Part shown: positions 42,904-51,111 of the stretch, piece by piece
Numbering within the stretch: the first letter of the stretch is position 1
Layout: every line of letters begins with the position of its first letter
Source: Hyphococcus luteus
GTDB taxonomy: Bacteria; Pseudomonadota; Alphaproteobacteria; Caulobacterales; Parvularculaceae
Assembly (NCBI RefSeq): GCF_002943565.1
Contig: NZ_PJCH01000001.1
Span: 512,606 to 576,605, forward strand
DNA: 64,000 bases
Direction: 5' to 3'
The notes under the pieces: generated by a model
The model's database searches: none
Seen by the model: the letters and a program-made list of their open reading frames with translations, nothing else
Told to the model about the DNA's origin: nothing
Program-made: the position numbers and the translations under genes

Positions 42904-43314
42904 TCAGGCCACCATTTTTGGATCCTCAATGCTGAGAATCTCCATTTCGCGCTTGCGCATGCCCGCGCCACTCCATTGAACTCGGGCGTTCGTGGTCAGG
43001 CCGATCAGCGATGCGCCAACGGGCGTCAGAACCGAGATGCGGCCCGCGTTGATGTCGGCGTCTTTCGGCAATACGAGTTGGACGTCCTTGACTTGACCGT
43101 TCGAAACATCGCGGAACTTAACATGCGACCCAATTGTGACGAATGCATCTGCATGGTCGACGCGAACCTTAACGGCTCGATCTAGTTCATCCGCCAACAG
43201 CCTCGCGCCCGCCGAAGCGCCGCCTCCGACGTCGGACAAGCGGGAAAGAACTTCATAGTCGGTGTCGGTTACGTAAATCACCGGCTTTTTGAAAGTTCCG
43301 GCGCCTTGGGTCAT
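42904..43314 (-). CDS. Rnk/GreA-C-terminal-like regulator (copy 3)
   Basis: A 136-residue Rnk-type protein. IYVTDTDYEVLSRLSD and ADELDRAVKV form the N-terminal part; LPKDADINAGRISVLTPVGASLIGLTTNARVQW forms the FKBP-like C-terminal part with the conserved 'PVGASLIGL' core. This is the most canonical of the three copies. ATG 43314 has GGAG 6 bases upstream; longer starts at 43326 and 43401 are less likely. It heads an operon with an unknown gene and an NDUFS4-like gene. Confidence 0.76.
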   Translation of the reverse strand: MTQGAGTFKKPVIYVTDTDYEVLSRLSDVGGGASAGARLLADELDRAVKVRVDHADAFVTIGSHVKFRDVSNGQVKDVQLVLPKDADINAGRISVLTPVGASLIGLTTNARVQWSGAGMRKREMEILSIEDPKMVA

Positions 43315-43577
43315 TTTTATCTCCATGATGGACTTTGCGCGCGCGTTGACTGGCGCCGGCAGAGGCGACGTCAAAACTTTAATGCTAATGATTCGAAACA
43401 CTTCGCGCCGCCTTACCAGGCGCCGTCAGCTCAGCTTTTGATGAGTTTCCCCGAGCCCCCGGTCAATTAGCGTCGGCGAGCGCGGGGCTAAGAGCCTGCG
43501 AGTATAAGACCTGCGTGAACTACGCGGTGTGAGAAATTGGGAGCCATTATCATATTGAGGATTAGATTGGATTCGCT

Positions 43578-43591
43578 TTGAGAAAAGTCAA
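43578..43591. promoter_or_regulatory. Degenerate Fnr-type palindrome
   Basis: TTGAGAAAAGTCAA is symmetric (TTGA-N6-TCAA) but has G and its partner changed at the fifth position of each half compared with FNR boxes. It lies 143 bases before the thioredoxin-like gene and about 264 before the divergent Rnk-like gene. Could be bound by one of the two Crp/Fnr regulators; weak evidence. Confidence 0.3.
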
Positions 43592-43641
43592 TAGACGATC
43601 GTGTCGACGAACCCTGAGAAAAGGCAAGACCAGAACGTCGG

Positions 43642-43970
43642 GAGCAACAAGGCAAAAAACGGATAGAAACTGATCTTCGCCATCCCAATATGGGTATTAA
43701 ACCATTCCAAGGAGCTAAAGATGGCTGAGAAAGTATACTTTTATCATGCAGGCTGCGATGTGTGCGCCGACGCCGAACGCCAGTTCGTTGAGAACTTGGA
43801 CAAAAACAAACTCAAGATCGAACGGGTTAATTTGGCTGAAGAACCGGCAAAGCGCGCCGAGGCTGAAGCTGCGGGCGTAAAAACTGTCCCGGCCTTTGTT
43901 ATCGCTGGCAAGCCATACCACATCAATTTCGGGGCGAACCTCTCTGATTTGAAGTAACGGCGCTGGGAAT
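43642..43970 (+). repeat. Duplicated segment, copy A (intact thioredoxin-like gene)
   Basis: This stretch and 57443-57770 share an upstream block (AGCAACAA, then ACGGATAGAAACT, then CAATATGGG, a short gap and AACCA) and the whole small gene. Similarity continues a few bases after the stop (TAACGGCGC). Nucleotide identity is clear but incomplete, so the duplication is not recent. Confidence 0.7.
43721..43957 (+). CDS. Small thioredoxin/glutaredoxin-like protein
   Basis: A 78-residue protein with a thioredoxin-type redox pair near the N-terminus: FYHAGCDVCADAE (C-x2-C). It has the cis-proline segment KTVPAFVIAGKPYHINFGA. The length fits a minimal glutaredoxin-like fold. AAGGAG lies upstream of the ATG. 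The partner is unknown. A second copy at 57523-57759 is broken by an in-frame stop, so this is the functional one. Confidence 0.76.
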   Translation: MAEKVYFYHAGCDVCADAERQFVENLDKNKLKIERVNLAEEPAKRAEAEAAGVKTVPAFVIAGKPYHINFGANLSDLK

Positions 43971-44099
43971 GACGAAGCCCAATGCATAAATTCGACAGGA
44001 GCGCCAGTTTTGTCGGCGCTCCAGGATTTTAGAAATACAAACGAAGAGAAACTTATCGTCGCCATGTAGGTTTAGGGTGACGTTTTCATAGGAGTAAAA

Positions 44100-45014
44100 A
44101 TGAAGGCGGCGGTCGAGGATTGGCGTTGGCAAGCGTTGGTTTCCCGCGATCCTGAGGCGGACGCCGCCTTCCGGTATGCCGTGGAAGCAACTGGCATCTA
44201 TTGCCGGCCTACCTGTACGACCCCAATACCCTTGCAAAAAAATGTTCGTTATTTTCCGGACAGCACATCAGCGGAAGCGGCGGGGTTTGCGCCTTGCAAG
44301 CGATGCCGTCCTGCGCTGGCGTCATCATCAACGCCGCAAATCGAATCTGTACTCCTCGCCTGCATACATATGCACGATTGTGCGCGACCGCCAGCGCCAG
44401 CGGCGTTGGCGGACTTGGTGGGCATGAGCCGGTTTCGTTTTCCTCGCGTATTTAAAACAACGCTTGGCGTTACGCCGCACGAATACGCAGACGAGTTGCG
44501 CTGGAACCGGTTTTCACAATATTTGACGTTGGGATTGCCGATCGCTGAAGCAATTTATGAGGCCGGCTTCGGCGCTGTATCCTGCGTTTACGAAAGGGCG
44601 CTCCATTGGATGGGCATGACGCCGGCAATTTGGCGGGCCGGCGGCGCCGGGGCCGCCATCTGGTATGAGGTCGTTGAGCGACGTCAACGGAACGCCCTTA
44701 TAGCCGGCACCGACGATGGCGTTTGCATTATTGCTCTCGATCATAGTCGCATGAAGCTTGAAGACTCGCTGCACAGCCAATTTGCTTCAGCATCTATCCG
44801 TTCGGCGGATCCTGACACCGCTTATTGGCTTGCGAATGCGGTCCAAAGAGCGGAATTGCCCGAAATAGTCTGCTCATTTCCATCGCATATTCGCGAAATT
44901 GGGCTTGCAGCGAGGCTTCGGAAAGCCGTCAACAATGCCATCCTCGATGGCCCGTTAGCGCCGAGTGCGCCATTCACATTTCCGCCAAGGGACATGGCAT
45001 CTCTCCTCCGTTAG
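44100..45014 (+). CDS. ada: Ada-like protein lacking the alkyltransferase active site
   Basis: A 304-residue protein in the Ada layout. The N-terminal zinc domain has all four cysteines (GIYCRPTCTT and CKRCRPA), including the methyl-acceptor Cys for phosphotriester repair. An AraC-type HTH follows (LVGMSRFRFPRVFKTTLGVTPHEYADELRW). The C-terminal third has the start of the O6-alkylguanine domain (IWYEVVERRQRNALIAGTDDGVCIIAL) but no PCHR motif. It ends in an unrelated tail. It could still act as a methylation-responsive regulator but should not repair O6-methylguanine. GGAG precedes the ATG. Confidence 0.82.
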   Translation: MKAAVEDWRWQALVSRDPEADAAFRYAVEATGIYCRPTCTTPIPLQKNVRYFPDSTSAEAAGFAPCKRCRPALASSSTPQIESVLLACIHMHDCARPPAPAALADLVGMSRFRFPRVFKTTLGVTPHEYADELRWNRFSQYLTLGLPIAEAIYEAGFGAVSCVYERALHWMGMTPAIWRAGGAGAAIWYEVVERRQRNALIAGTDDGVCIIALDHSRMKLEDSLHSQFASASIRSADPDTAYWLANAVQRAELPEIVCSFPSHIREIGLAARLRKAVNNAILDGPLAPSAPFTFPPRDMASLLR

Positions 45015-45027
45015 TCAGTCCCTTGCC

Positions 45028-45055
45028 GCCGGGCCGGTCTCCCCGCCGGCCCGGC
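45028..45055 (+). terminator. Strong GC hairpin after the Ada-like gene
   Basis: GCCGGGCCGG (45028-45037) pairs perfectly with CCGGCCCGGC (45046-45055) around an 8-base loop, 13 bases after the stop codon. There is no T-run after it, so termination would not be of the classic intrinsic type. Confidence 0.5.
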
Positions 45056-45078
45056 AATTCAGTTCCGGGTTCAACCAA

Positions 45079-45096
45079 GTGATCGCACTTGATCAC
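45079..45096. promoter_or_regulatory. Inverted repeat upstream of a small gene
   Basis: GTGATC and GATCAC are separated by six bases. The repeat lies about 70 bases before the ATG at 45167 and could be an operator. Its spacing does not match CRP (TGTGA-N6-TCACA) or FNR sites. Confidence 0.25.
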
Positions 45097-45166
45097 AAGC
45101 ACACGGGCCGCGAAGACGCAAAGCGATTCGTAGCCCATCCCAATACTTTGTCAGGAGCACCGCGTC

Positions 45167-45547
45167 ATGGACAGGCCACTCAGAAAAAGAGATAGATATT
45201 CGGTGGATGCGAGGCCCGCCGCGAGTGCGGCTGCATTGCAATCCGAACAGGATCTTGACGCTACGCTTGAAGCTTCTTTTCCGGCAAGCGATCCGCCAAG
45301 CTGGACGTTGGGCGCCAGTAAAACTGAAGCGACTGCGACCGCCCACAAAGACGTTTCTGCTCGCAGCGATTCTGCTGGAGCACAAAAGTCAGCATCAAAA
45401 TCATATGGCGGTCATCAAGACAGGAAGCGTTGTAAAAGCGCATGTTTCGAATTTCCGGCATGGATGAATGAAGAGCCGCTCTGCCGAGACGCGCCGGGAA
45501 TTACAGTTTTAGGAAAACGGATAACATTGCCGATCTTTCCAACCTGA
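45167..45547 (+). CDS. Small protein with the 'SFPASDPPSW' motif
   Basis: A 126-residue hydrophilic protein carrying DLDATLEASFPASDPPSWTLG, a motif shared by many short alphaproteobacterial proteins of unknown role. The remainder is Ser/Ala/Lys-rich and probably disordered. The C-terminus (ITVLGKRITLPIFPT) is not part of the motif family and may be read-through sequence. AGGAG lies 9 bases before the ATG. Function unknown. Confidence 0.6.
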   Translation: MDRPLRKRDRYSVDARPAASAAALQSEQDLDATLEASFPASDPPSWTLGASKTEATATAHKDVSARSDSAGAQKSASKSYGGHQDRKRCKSACFEFPAWMNEEPLCRDAPGITVLGKRITLPIFPT

Positions 45548-45711
45548 GACGCTATAGCAAAGCTAGAAGGAGTGCTCTGGGTTGGCGCAAAGCGTATGTG
45601 ATCAAGTTGCGGCAAACGGCTTTCCCGGCGGCGGTTCATACGTCGCCGGTTTTATATTGAGCGGCATACTCGAGTATTTCCAGACGGCATTTATTACGAC
45701 GGTTAAAAACC

Positions 45712-46929
45712 ATGATAGAAAGTGCAGCAAAAATTAGATCGCTATTGTCGAGCGGCGGCGTGTATGTGATTGGCAATAGCTTGTTGGGAATCATATTGCC
45801 GCTACGCATGGAAGCTGAAGGCTTTTCCATCTTCCTGATCGGCATAGTCATGACAGCCTACTACGCCGGACAGGCCATTGGCAGCCATTTTTCGAAAAAC
45901 ATCATTTTTGGCGTCGGACACATTCGCGCGTTTACAGTCTTTTCTGCAGCCGCCGCAGCAACCACATTGATCTACGATCCCTTCTTCTCTGCGCCAACAT
46001 GGTTCGCCTTGCGCGCGGTCAATGGCTTTTGTTTTGCCGGCATGGCGACGACGCTCGAGAGCTGGTTGAACGATGAAAGCACCAAACAGACCCGAGGAAA
46101 GATTCTGGGTCTGTATATGACGGTGCAATTCCTTTCGGTCGCGGCCGGGCAACTATTGGTCAACATTGCAGACATCAGCCAGCCGGATCTGTTTATGCTT
46201 GCAGCAGGACTCGTAAGTCTGTCATTGATTCCCGTCGCGCTCACTCAGCTCCCCGAACCGCATCTGGGGAAATATCATCCATTCGGGATTGTTTCGCTTT
46301 TTAGGAAATCTCCCATTGGCGCCGCCGGCGCCATGACGGCAGGCGTTCTCTTGGGAAGCTTCTATGCGATGGGCGTCGTTTTCGCTTATGAGACCGGCCT
46401 CAGCGTCTCGGAAGTCTCGATTTTTATGGGTGTTGCAATTCTGGGCGGCTTTTTCATCCAATGGCCGGTAGGCAAACTATCCGATCTTTTTGATCGCCGA
46501 TTGGTGTTAATTGGCATAACGGCCCTGCCGCCGTTGGCCTGGGCATTACAAATCCTCTTTAATTTCAACGGCGTCGCTCCGCAGGGACTATACTTCATCG
46601 CGCTGATATTGGGCGCCGCCATAGCAAGCGTCTATCCGATAAGCGTTGCCCAAACATTTGATCGCCTCGAACGGCATGAATATGTTTCTGCGTCCGGCGG
46701 ACTTGTGCTCTCCTACGCCATCGGCGCCACTGTGGGCCCGCTGATCGCGACCGCCGCGATGTCTACTTTCGGACCGCAAATCTTTTTGGGCTTTGAAGCG
46801 GCTATAGCCACATTTTTCTCTGTCATTATATCTTATAGCATGTTCAAGAGGCCGCGTCCGGCGCCAATCAAAAGGGAACCGTTCGTGCCTGTACCAACAC
46901 CGTCACAGGCCGCCGTCGAAACTGATTAG
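45712..46929 (+). CDS. MFS transporter (YcaD-like)
   Basis: A 405-residue 12-helix major facilitator of the YcaD-like type. The MFS cytoplasmic loop is seen as GKLSDLFDRRLVLIG after helix 8. RAVNGFCFAGMATTLESWLNDESTKQTRGKILGLYM, broken here around WLND and RGKILG, is typical of YcaD-like carriers. The substrate is unknown. Convergent with sodB, with 11 bases between the stops. Confidence 0.82.
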   Translation: MIESAAKIRSLLSSGGVYVIGNSLLGIILPLRMEAEGFSIFLIGIVMTAYYAGQAIGSHFSKNIIFGVGHIRAFTVFSAAAAATTLIYDPFFSAPTWFALRAVNGFCFAGMATTLESWLNDESTKQTRGKILGLYMTVQFLSVAAGQLLVNIADISQPDLFMLAAGLVSLSLIPVALTQLPEPHLGKYHPFGIVSLFRKSPIGAAGAMTAGVLLGSFYAMGVVFAYETGLSVSEVSIFMGVAILGGFFIQWPVGKLSDLFDRRLVLIGITALPPLAWALQILFNFNGVAPQGLYFIALILGAAIASVYPISVAQTFDRLERHEYVSASGGLVLSYAIGATVGPLIATAAMSTFGPQIFLGFEAAIATFFSVIISYSMFKRPRPAPIKREPFVPVPTPSQAAVETD

Positions 46930-46940
46930 AGATTCGACAG

Positions 46941-47543
46941 CTAAGCGTGGTGTAAGTTTTCGTTCACAAAAGCCCAATTGATGAGCTTGTCGATGAAGAC
47001 ATCAATATAGCCCGGACGATCATTCTGATAATCGAGATAATAGGCGTGCTCCCATACATCCATGACCAGGAGCGGCGCCACGCCGGGTTCGGTAAGCGGC
47101 GTCTCCGCATTGGATGTGCTTTGCACATCCAGTTTGCCGTCCTTCGCGACAAGCCACGCCCATCCTGAACCGAATTGTGTCCGGGCGACTTTTGCGAACG
47201 CTTCCTTAAACCCTTCCACGCCGCCGAAACTTGCATCTATAGCCTTCTCCACATCGCCCGCCGGCGCGCCGCCGCCCGACGGCGTCATCGATCGCCAATA
47301 AAAGGTATGATTCCATATCTGCGCAGCGTTGTTGAAAATACCGGCTTTGTCAGGATCCCCGGCGGCCTCTTTAATAATCTCTTCCAGAGTCGCGTGGTCT
47401 TCCGAACGGCCGGCGATCAACTTATTTAAATTATTGACGTAACCCTGATGGTGCTTGCCGTAGTGATAGTCGAGCGTTTGCTTTGAAATATGCGGCGCCA
47501 GCGAATCGCGTGAAAAGGGGAGCGAGGGAAGTTCAATCGCCAT
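46941..47543 (-). CDS. sodB: Iron/manganese superoxide dismutase
   Basis: Converts superoxide to oxygen and hydrogen peroxide. All metal ligands are visible: the first His in LDYHYGKHHQGYVNNL, the second in WNHTFYW, Asp and His in MDVWEHAYYLDYQN. GSGWAWLV and the active-site Gln/His region favour the Fe type. ATG 47543 (MAIELPSLPF) gives the normal 200 residues. The frame is open 64 codons upstream but those residues do not belong to the family. AGGAGG lies upstream. Confidence 0.93.
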   Translation of the reverse strand: MAIELPSLPFSRDSLAPHISKQTLDYHYGKHHQGYVNNLNKLIAGRSEDHATLEEIIKEAAGDPDKAGIFNNAAQIWNHTFYWRSMTPSGGGAPAGDVEKAIDASFGGVEGFKEAFAKVARTQFGSGWAWLVAKDGKLDVQSTSNAETPLTEPGVAPLLVMDVWEHAYYLDYQNDRPGYIDVFIDKLINWAFVNENLHHA

Positions 47544-47565
47544 GATAGTTGTCGTCCTCCTTGGA

Positions 47566-47817
47566 CTAATCAAGTTGGAGTGCGGCCTTTTCGCGGATTG
47601 ATTCATCGTCAATCTGCAGAAAATCAGCGTCGAGTTCATGCATGGAACATGGAGACGAGGCCAATGGACGCAGTTCGTTTTCGAGTGAAAGTGGATTGGG
47701 CTTTTCAGGCGCACAGGCGTCATGCCGCTCAACATTCCTGAAAGCGCCAGGCAGGAGACGGCGAACGAGGTTCGAAACGTTGCGAGAGATCGATCCGCAA
47801 TTTTTCAATACGCTCAT
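47566..47817 (-). CDS. Hypothetical 83-residue protein coupled to the cyclo-ligase gene
   Basis: Its ATG overlaps the cyclo-ligase stop as ATGA, with GAGG 5 bases before it, so translation is coupled. The protein is acidic at the C-terminus (LDADFLQIDDESIREKAAL) and basic at the N-terminus. No family is recognised. It ends 22 bases before the sodB start in the same direction, so sodB may be the distal gene of the same transcript. Confidence 0.48.
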   Translation of the reverse strand: MSVLKNCGSISRNVSNLVRRLLPGAFRNVERHDACAPEKPNPLSLENELRPLASSPCSMHELDADFLQIDDESIREKAALQLD

Positions 47818-48587
47818 ATCCGCCTCATCGAACAATTGCGGCGTCTGGCGTTGCGGCTGCCGAGGCCCGACAAATTCGCGCTCGGCGCTGACATCCCAAG
47901 TTGCTGCAGTTGAGGCCACATGACGCCGCTCTCGGTGACAACGGCGTTCATTGGAATGTCGTGAGTTTGCGGATGAATTGTGGCAATCTTACTTATAGTA
48001 TAGCCAACGCCATATTTAATGGGAATATGCGCCATCGCCGCCAGCGTCCGGTCAAAGTAACCGCCGCCATAGCCGAGACGAAATCCGCAAGGATCGAAGC
48101 CAACGACCGGCGCCAGCACGATGTCAGGCAGGACGGTTTTTCCGGCGCGCGGAACCGGAATATTCCAGACGCCCCTGTCAAGCGCCTCGCCCGGTCGCCA
48201 GGATTTGAATATCAGCGGCTGACTTCGCTCCTCAACGACAGGAAGCGCAATCGAATTGTTTCTTTGCGAAAGACGCGCCATCAAGTCGCGAAGATCGGGC
48301 TCGCCTTTGAACGGCCAGCAAAAACTAATCGTTTGATCCGTTGCGCCGCCGAGCAATCTTTCGAGATATTGCGAGATGTCCCCGGTGAATTGCGCGCGCT
48401 GACGCGGGGTCAGATTTTTCCGGACGCCGATTAACCGCCGGCGCTCAAGCTGTCGCCATTCTTGCAAATTGAAGGCGGCCGAACGGTCGTTTATGCATTG
48501 CAAGTCTGACGTCGCCTGTTCACACGAATAATCTTCCTGTGTTGACGCATTGGCGATACTCGTCAAATTGGCGGTCGAGAGACTCAT
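47814..48587 (-). CDS. 5-formyltetrahydrofolate cyclo-ligase family protein
   Basis: ATP-dependent conversion of 5-formyl-THF to 5,10-methenyl-THF. The family motifs are present: SFCWPFKGEPDLRDL near residue 90, ALPVVEERSQPLIFKSW, VVGFDPCGFRLGYGGGYFDRTLA (nucleotide/substrate loop) and ATIHPQTHDIPMNAVVTE. It has N- and C-terminal extensions beyond the usual 190-200 residues. ATG 48587 overlaps the upstream stop (TGATG). It is the second gene of a tightly packed leftward operon, and folE2 lies a few kilobases away. Confidence 0.84.
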   Translation of the reverse strand: MSLSTANLTSIANASTQEDYSCEQATSDLQCINDRSAAFNLQEWRQLERRRLIGVRKNLTPRQRAQFTGDISQYLERLLGGATDQTISFCWPFKGEPDLRDLMARLSQRNNSIALPVVEERSQPLIFKSWRPGEALDRGVWNIPVPRAGKTVLPDIVLAPVVGFDPCGFRLGYGGGYFDRTLAAMAHIPIKYGVGYTISKIATIHPQTHDIPMNAVVTESGVMWPQLQQLGMSAPSANLSGLGSRNARRRNCSMRRI

Positions 48588-49093
48588 CAAAGCACCGCCG
48601 TGTTGCACCCATCACGCGTCGCGATATCTCGATCGTGAACATGAGCCTTGCAACCATCATCACGGCGAGCTGGGACGGGACGCAAGGAATTGCAAAGGGC
48701 GGCGTGAGGATGTGTTTCACCGGCGGCAAGAATGTGGTTCAGCCGCTGACGAAACCACTCGGCCAACTTTGCGAGTTGGGACGTCCTTGCGCTGTCGAGT
48801 CCTGGTCCTGGGACCTGCCGAAGTGGCCGGTGGTCGAGCAAAGCCGCGTTCACCCGCAACGACTCGGCGATGGTCTCTTCAAGACCGTTTTCGCGCGCCA
48901 TGCTAGCCGTCAGCGCGATCATGGCGTGCATCGCGGCGCCGTCGCCGTATACGCGGCACGCGCGGCTCAATGCAGGCAAGAGATCGTCAACGCAAAGGGA
49001 GAGTCTTTGCAGTACGGGATCGTCAGCGATGGCGGCGCCATGAACGCCAACGCTTTCACCCACAATCTTTTCTGCCGCATCGAAGCCGCGCAT
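48587..49093 (-). CDS. Hypothetical protein upstream of the cyclo-ligase gene
   Basis: A 168-residue protein, mostly helical, starting MRGFDAAEKIVGESVGVHG with GGAGG about 9 bases upstream. It contains three cysteines and a C-terminal Arg/Asp-rich tail (PVPARRDDGCKAHVHDRD) that may be poorly structured. I do not recognise a family. Its stop overlaps the cyclo-ligase ATG, and it is divergent from a LysR gene, a usual sign that the regulator controls it. Confidence 0.5.
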   Translation of the reverse strand: MRGFDAAEKIVGESVGVHGAAIADDPVLQRLSLCVDDLLPALSRACRVYGDGAAMHAMIALTASMARENGLEETIAESLRVNAALLDHRPLRQVPGPGLDSARTSQLAKLAEWFRQRLNHILAAGETHPHAALCNSLRPVPARRDDGCKAHVHDRDIATRDGCNTAVL

Positions 49094-49266
49094 GTCGCGC
49101 CCTCCTCTGTCTCGGGGCGGATTTCGATGACGGTTGTGGAGCACCGAAATCGTCCAGGTTTTGCGCACTATTCAGGTAGGAACCGACTTGACATTATGCA
49201 AACGATATAAATTCACCTTTATTATTGATATTCCTCATGTTAAAATAGGCGGAAATCAGTGCGCTT

Positions 49267-50142
49267 ATGGACACGGAACTCGCCAGAACCTTTCTTGCGG
49301 TCGTCGCGGAGGGTACCTTTTTCGCCGCCAGCGAGCGGTTGCACCTCACTCAATCGACCGTCAGCGTTCGCATTCGCTCGCTGGAGGAAACGCTTAATTG
49401 CCGACTATTCGTTCGCAACAAAGCTGGCGCGGTCCTGACGCCAGCGGGCCGGCGATTTCAAAAACATGCGCGCGTTTTGTTGCAAACCGTTGAGCAGGCT
49501 CGTCACGACGCCGCTCTAGGGGAAGGGTTTCCGGACACCGTTGAGATCGGCGCGCGAATTGGTTTGTGGGACGGCTTTTTGGATCAGTGGTTGAGCGACG
49601 TTCGCCGCTCAAGCCCGGATATCTCCTTTCGAACGATGATCGGTTTCGAAGAAGATCTGATGCCGGCGTTGGTCGAAAGCCGTATTGACATCGGCGTCAT
49701 GTACACGCCTCAATATAGACCCGGCCTTGAAGTCGATCAGTTGTTTGAGGAACGACTGATCATGGTGACGACAAATCCCGATTCTCGCGATGAGCCCGAT
49801 GCAGATCATGTGCTTGTTGACTGGGGCCCGGAATTTTACGCCCGTTTCCGCGCAGCGTTTCCATCATTTGCGGGATCTGCGGTTTCGGTTAGCGTTGGCT
49901 GGCTCGGCTTGCGTCATCTCAATTTATATGGCGGTTCCGGATATTTTCCGCTTCGTCTAATAAAATCGCGTATAGACCGCCATGAACTGTTTGCCGTGCC
50001 AAATGCGCCGCAATTTAAGCTTCCCGCCTATGTCGTATATTCCAGCAATAGGACACGCGATGAGATTGATGAATTGATTTCGAATATGCATCGCATGGCG
50101 GTCAAACAAAGCCTTTCCAGCCTGCACACACTGCATACTTAA
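49267..50142 (+). CDS. LysR-family regulator divergent from the cyclo-ligase operon
   Basis: A 291-residue LysR protein. The HTH is at the N-terminus (FLAVVAEGTFFAASERLHLTQSTVSVRIRSLEETL), and the effector-binding domain starts near residue 90 (DTVEIGARIGLWDG). A 173-base gap separates it from the leftward operon start and holds an AT-rich block around 49215-49245 that may be the shared promoter. Its effector is unknown. Confidence 0.87.
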   Translation: MDTELARTFLAVVAEGTFFAASERLHLTQSTVSVRIRSLEETLNCRLFVRNKAGAVLTPAGRRFQKHARVLLQTVEQARHDAALGEGFPDTVEIGARIGLWDGFLDQWLSDVRRSSPDISFRTMIGFEEDLMPALVESRIDIGVMYTPQYRPGLEVDQLFEERLIMVTTNPDSRDEPDADHVLVDWGPEFYARFRAAFPSFAGSAVSVSVGWLGLRHLNLYGGSGYFPLRLIKSRIDRHELFAVPNAPQFKLPAYVVYSSNRTRDEIDELISNMHRMAVKQSLSSLHTLHT

Positions 50143-50200
50143 TATTCAAATATGGACATTTGGGGACGGCCACCAATCGAATCAACGTGGCCGCACAGGT

Positions 50201-50917
50201 CTAAAACAGGGTGAATACGCCATTCGCGACGTTGTGCCCGATAATCGGCAAGACGACGCTGCCGGTTTTTTCCCTCATCCACAACAATAATAGGGACGGC
50301 GCGCCAGTGGATGCAACTGCAATCATGTCGAAATCAAAACCGCTTTCTCCGAATGACATCCCGTGCGCGAGGCCAAACAGGATTGACGTCAATAGACCGC
50401 CATACCCAATCGGTGTTCCAATGATCGATACTCGCGCGGTAAATGCTTCGTTCATTGCTAACAACAGAACGCCGCGATAGAATATTTCTTCATCTATGCC
50501 GGGCATTGTCCATTGAAATGCAATTGTTTCCCAATCATCACGTCCATCCGCGTTGCTAACGGCCATGTAGAAAAAGAAACCGCAAAGAAGGGCCAGCAGT
50601 AAAAAGGCTGGCCATGATCCTCGGAGTTGAAAATGAGTGATACCGGTGCGCCTGACGCCGAAGACAGGCAGACTGGCGACAACGAGCATGCCCGCCAGGG
50701 ACATCGATTTTCCTAGCCAGTTCCAGCCAGCGGCTGGAGGAAAGTTCGGGATCGAAAAAAAGGCGCGTGTAAGAAGAAAGTTATAAAGTGCATAAAGAAG
50801 CAACGCGCCGACGAACCAGTTCAACCTAAATGATTTACGAAAAATCGACGCGCCGAGAAAACCAAGAAGCGTAATTACGCCGATTTGGCCAACCGTGAGC
50901 ATTAATTCCGTATGCAC
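50201..50917 (-). CDS. CPBP-family intramembrane metalloprotease
   Basis: A 238-residue membrane protein with about seven helices. The CPBP (CAAX protease/bacteriocin-processing, Abi) motifs are intact: MPGIDEEIFYRGVLL (EE-x3-R), LFGLAHGMSF (the metal-ligand His) and LPIIGHNVANG (HN). The family cleaves membrane peptides or acts in membrane-protein maturation; the substrate here is unknown. It is a single gene with its promoter side facing the FAD-reductase end. Confidence 0.82.
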   Translation of the reverse strand: MHTELMLTVGQIGVITLLGFLGASIFRKSFRLNWFVGALLLYALYNFLLTRAFFSIPNFPPAAGWNWLGKSMSLAGMLVVASLPVFGVRRTGITHFQLRGSWPAFLLLALLCGFFFYMAVSNADGRDDWETIAFQWTMPGIDEEIFYRGVLLLAMNEAFTARVSIIGTPIGYGGLLTSILFGLAHGMSFGESGFDFDMIAVASTGAPSLLLLWMREKTGSVVLPIIGHNVANGVFTLF

Positions 50918-51111
50918 TATTATTCACCTTGAGTAGAAAATATTTTCAGCGAAATTTCTGAATAGTGTCATTGCCGTCGGTGCGATTGGTAAGGAGCATA
51001 CCAAATTCCGCCAGTCCGTTGCCGGATCGTTTCATTTTTACTTTATGCTCGCATTGGCCTCCACGAGGGGATCGACGTTGTCCGGACAAATATCACTCGA
51101 ATGCATTCTCG

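Noticed and set aside
45079..45096. Reading the GTGATC/GATCAC repeat as a CRP site
   Set aside because: The spacing between the half sites is ten bases counted as in CRP sites, not six, so it does not fit.
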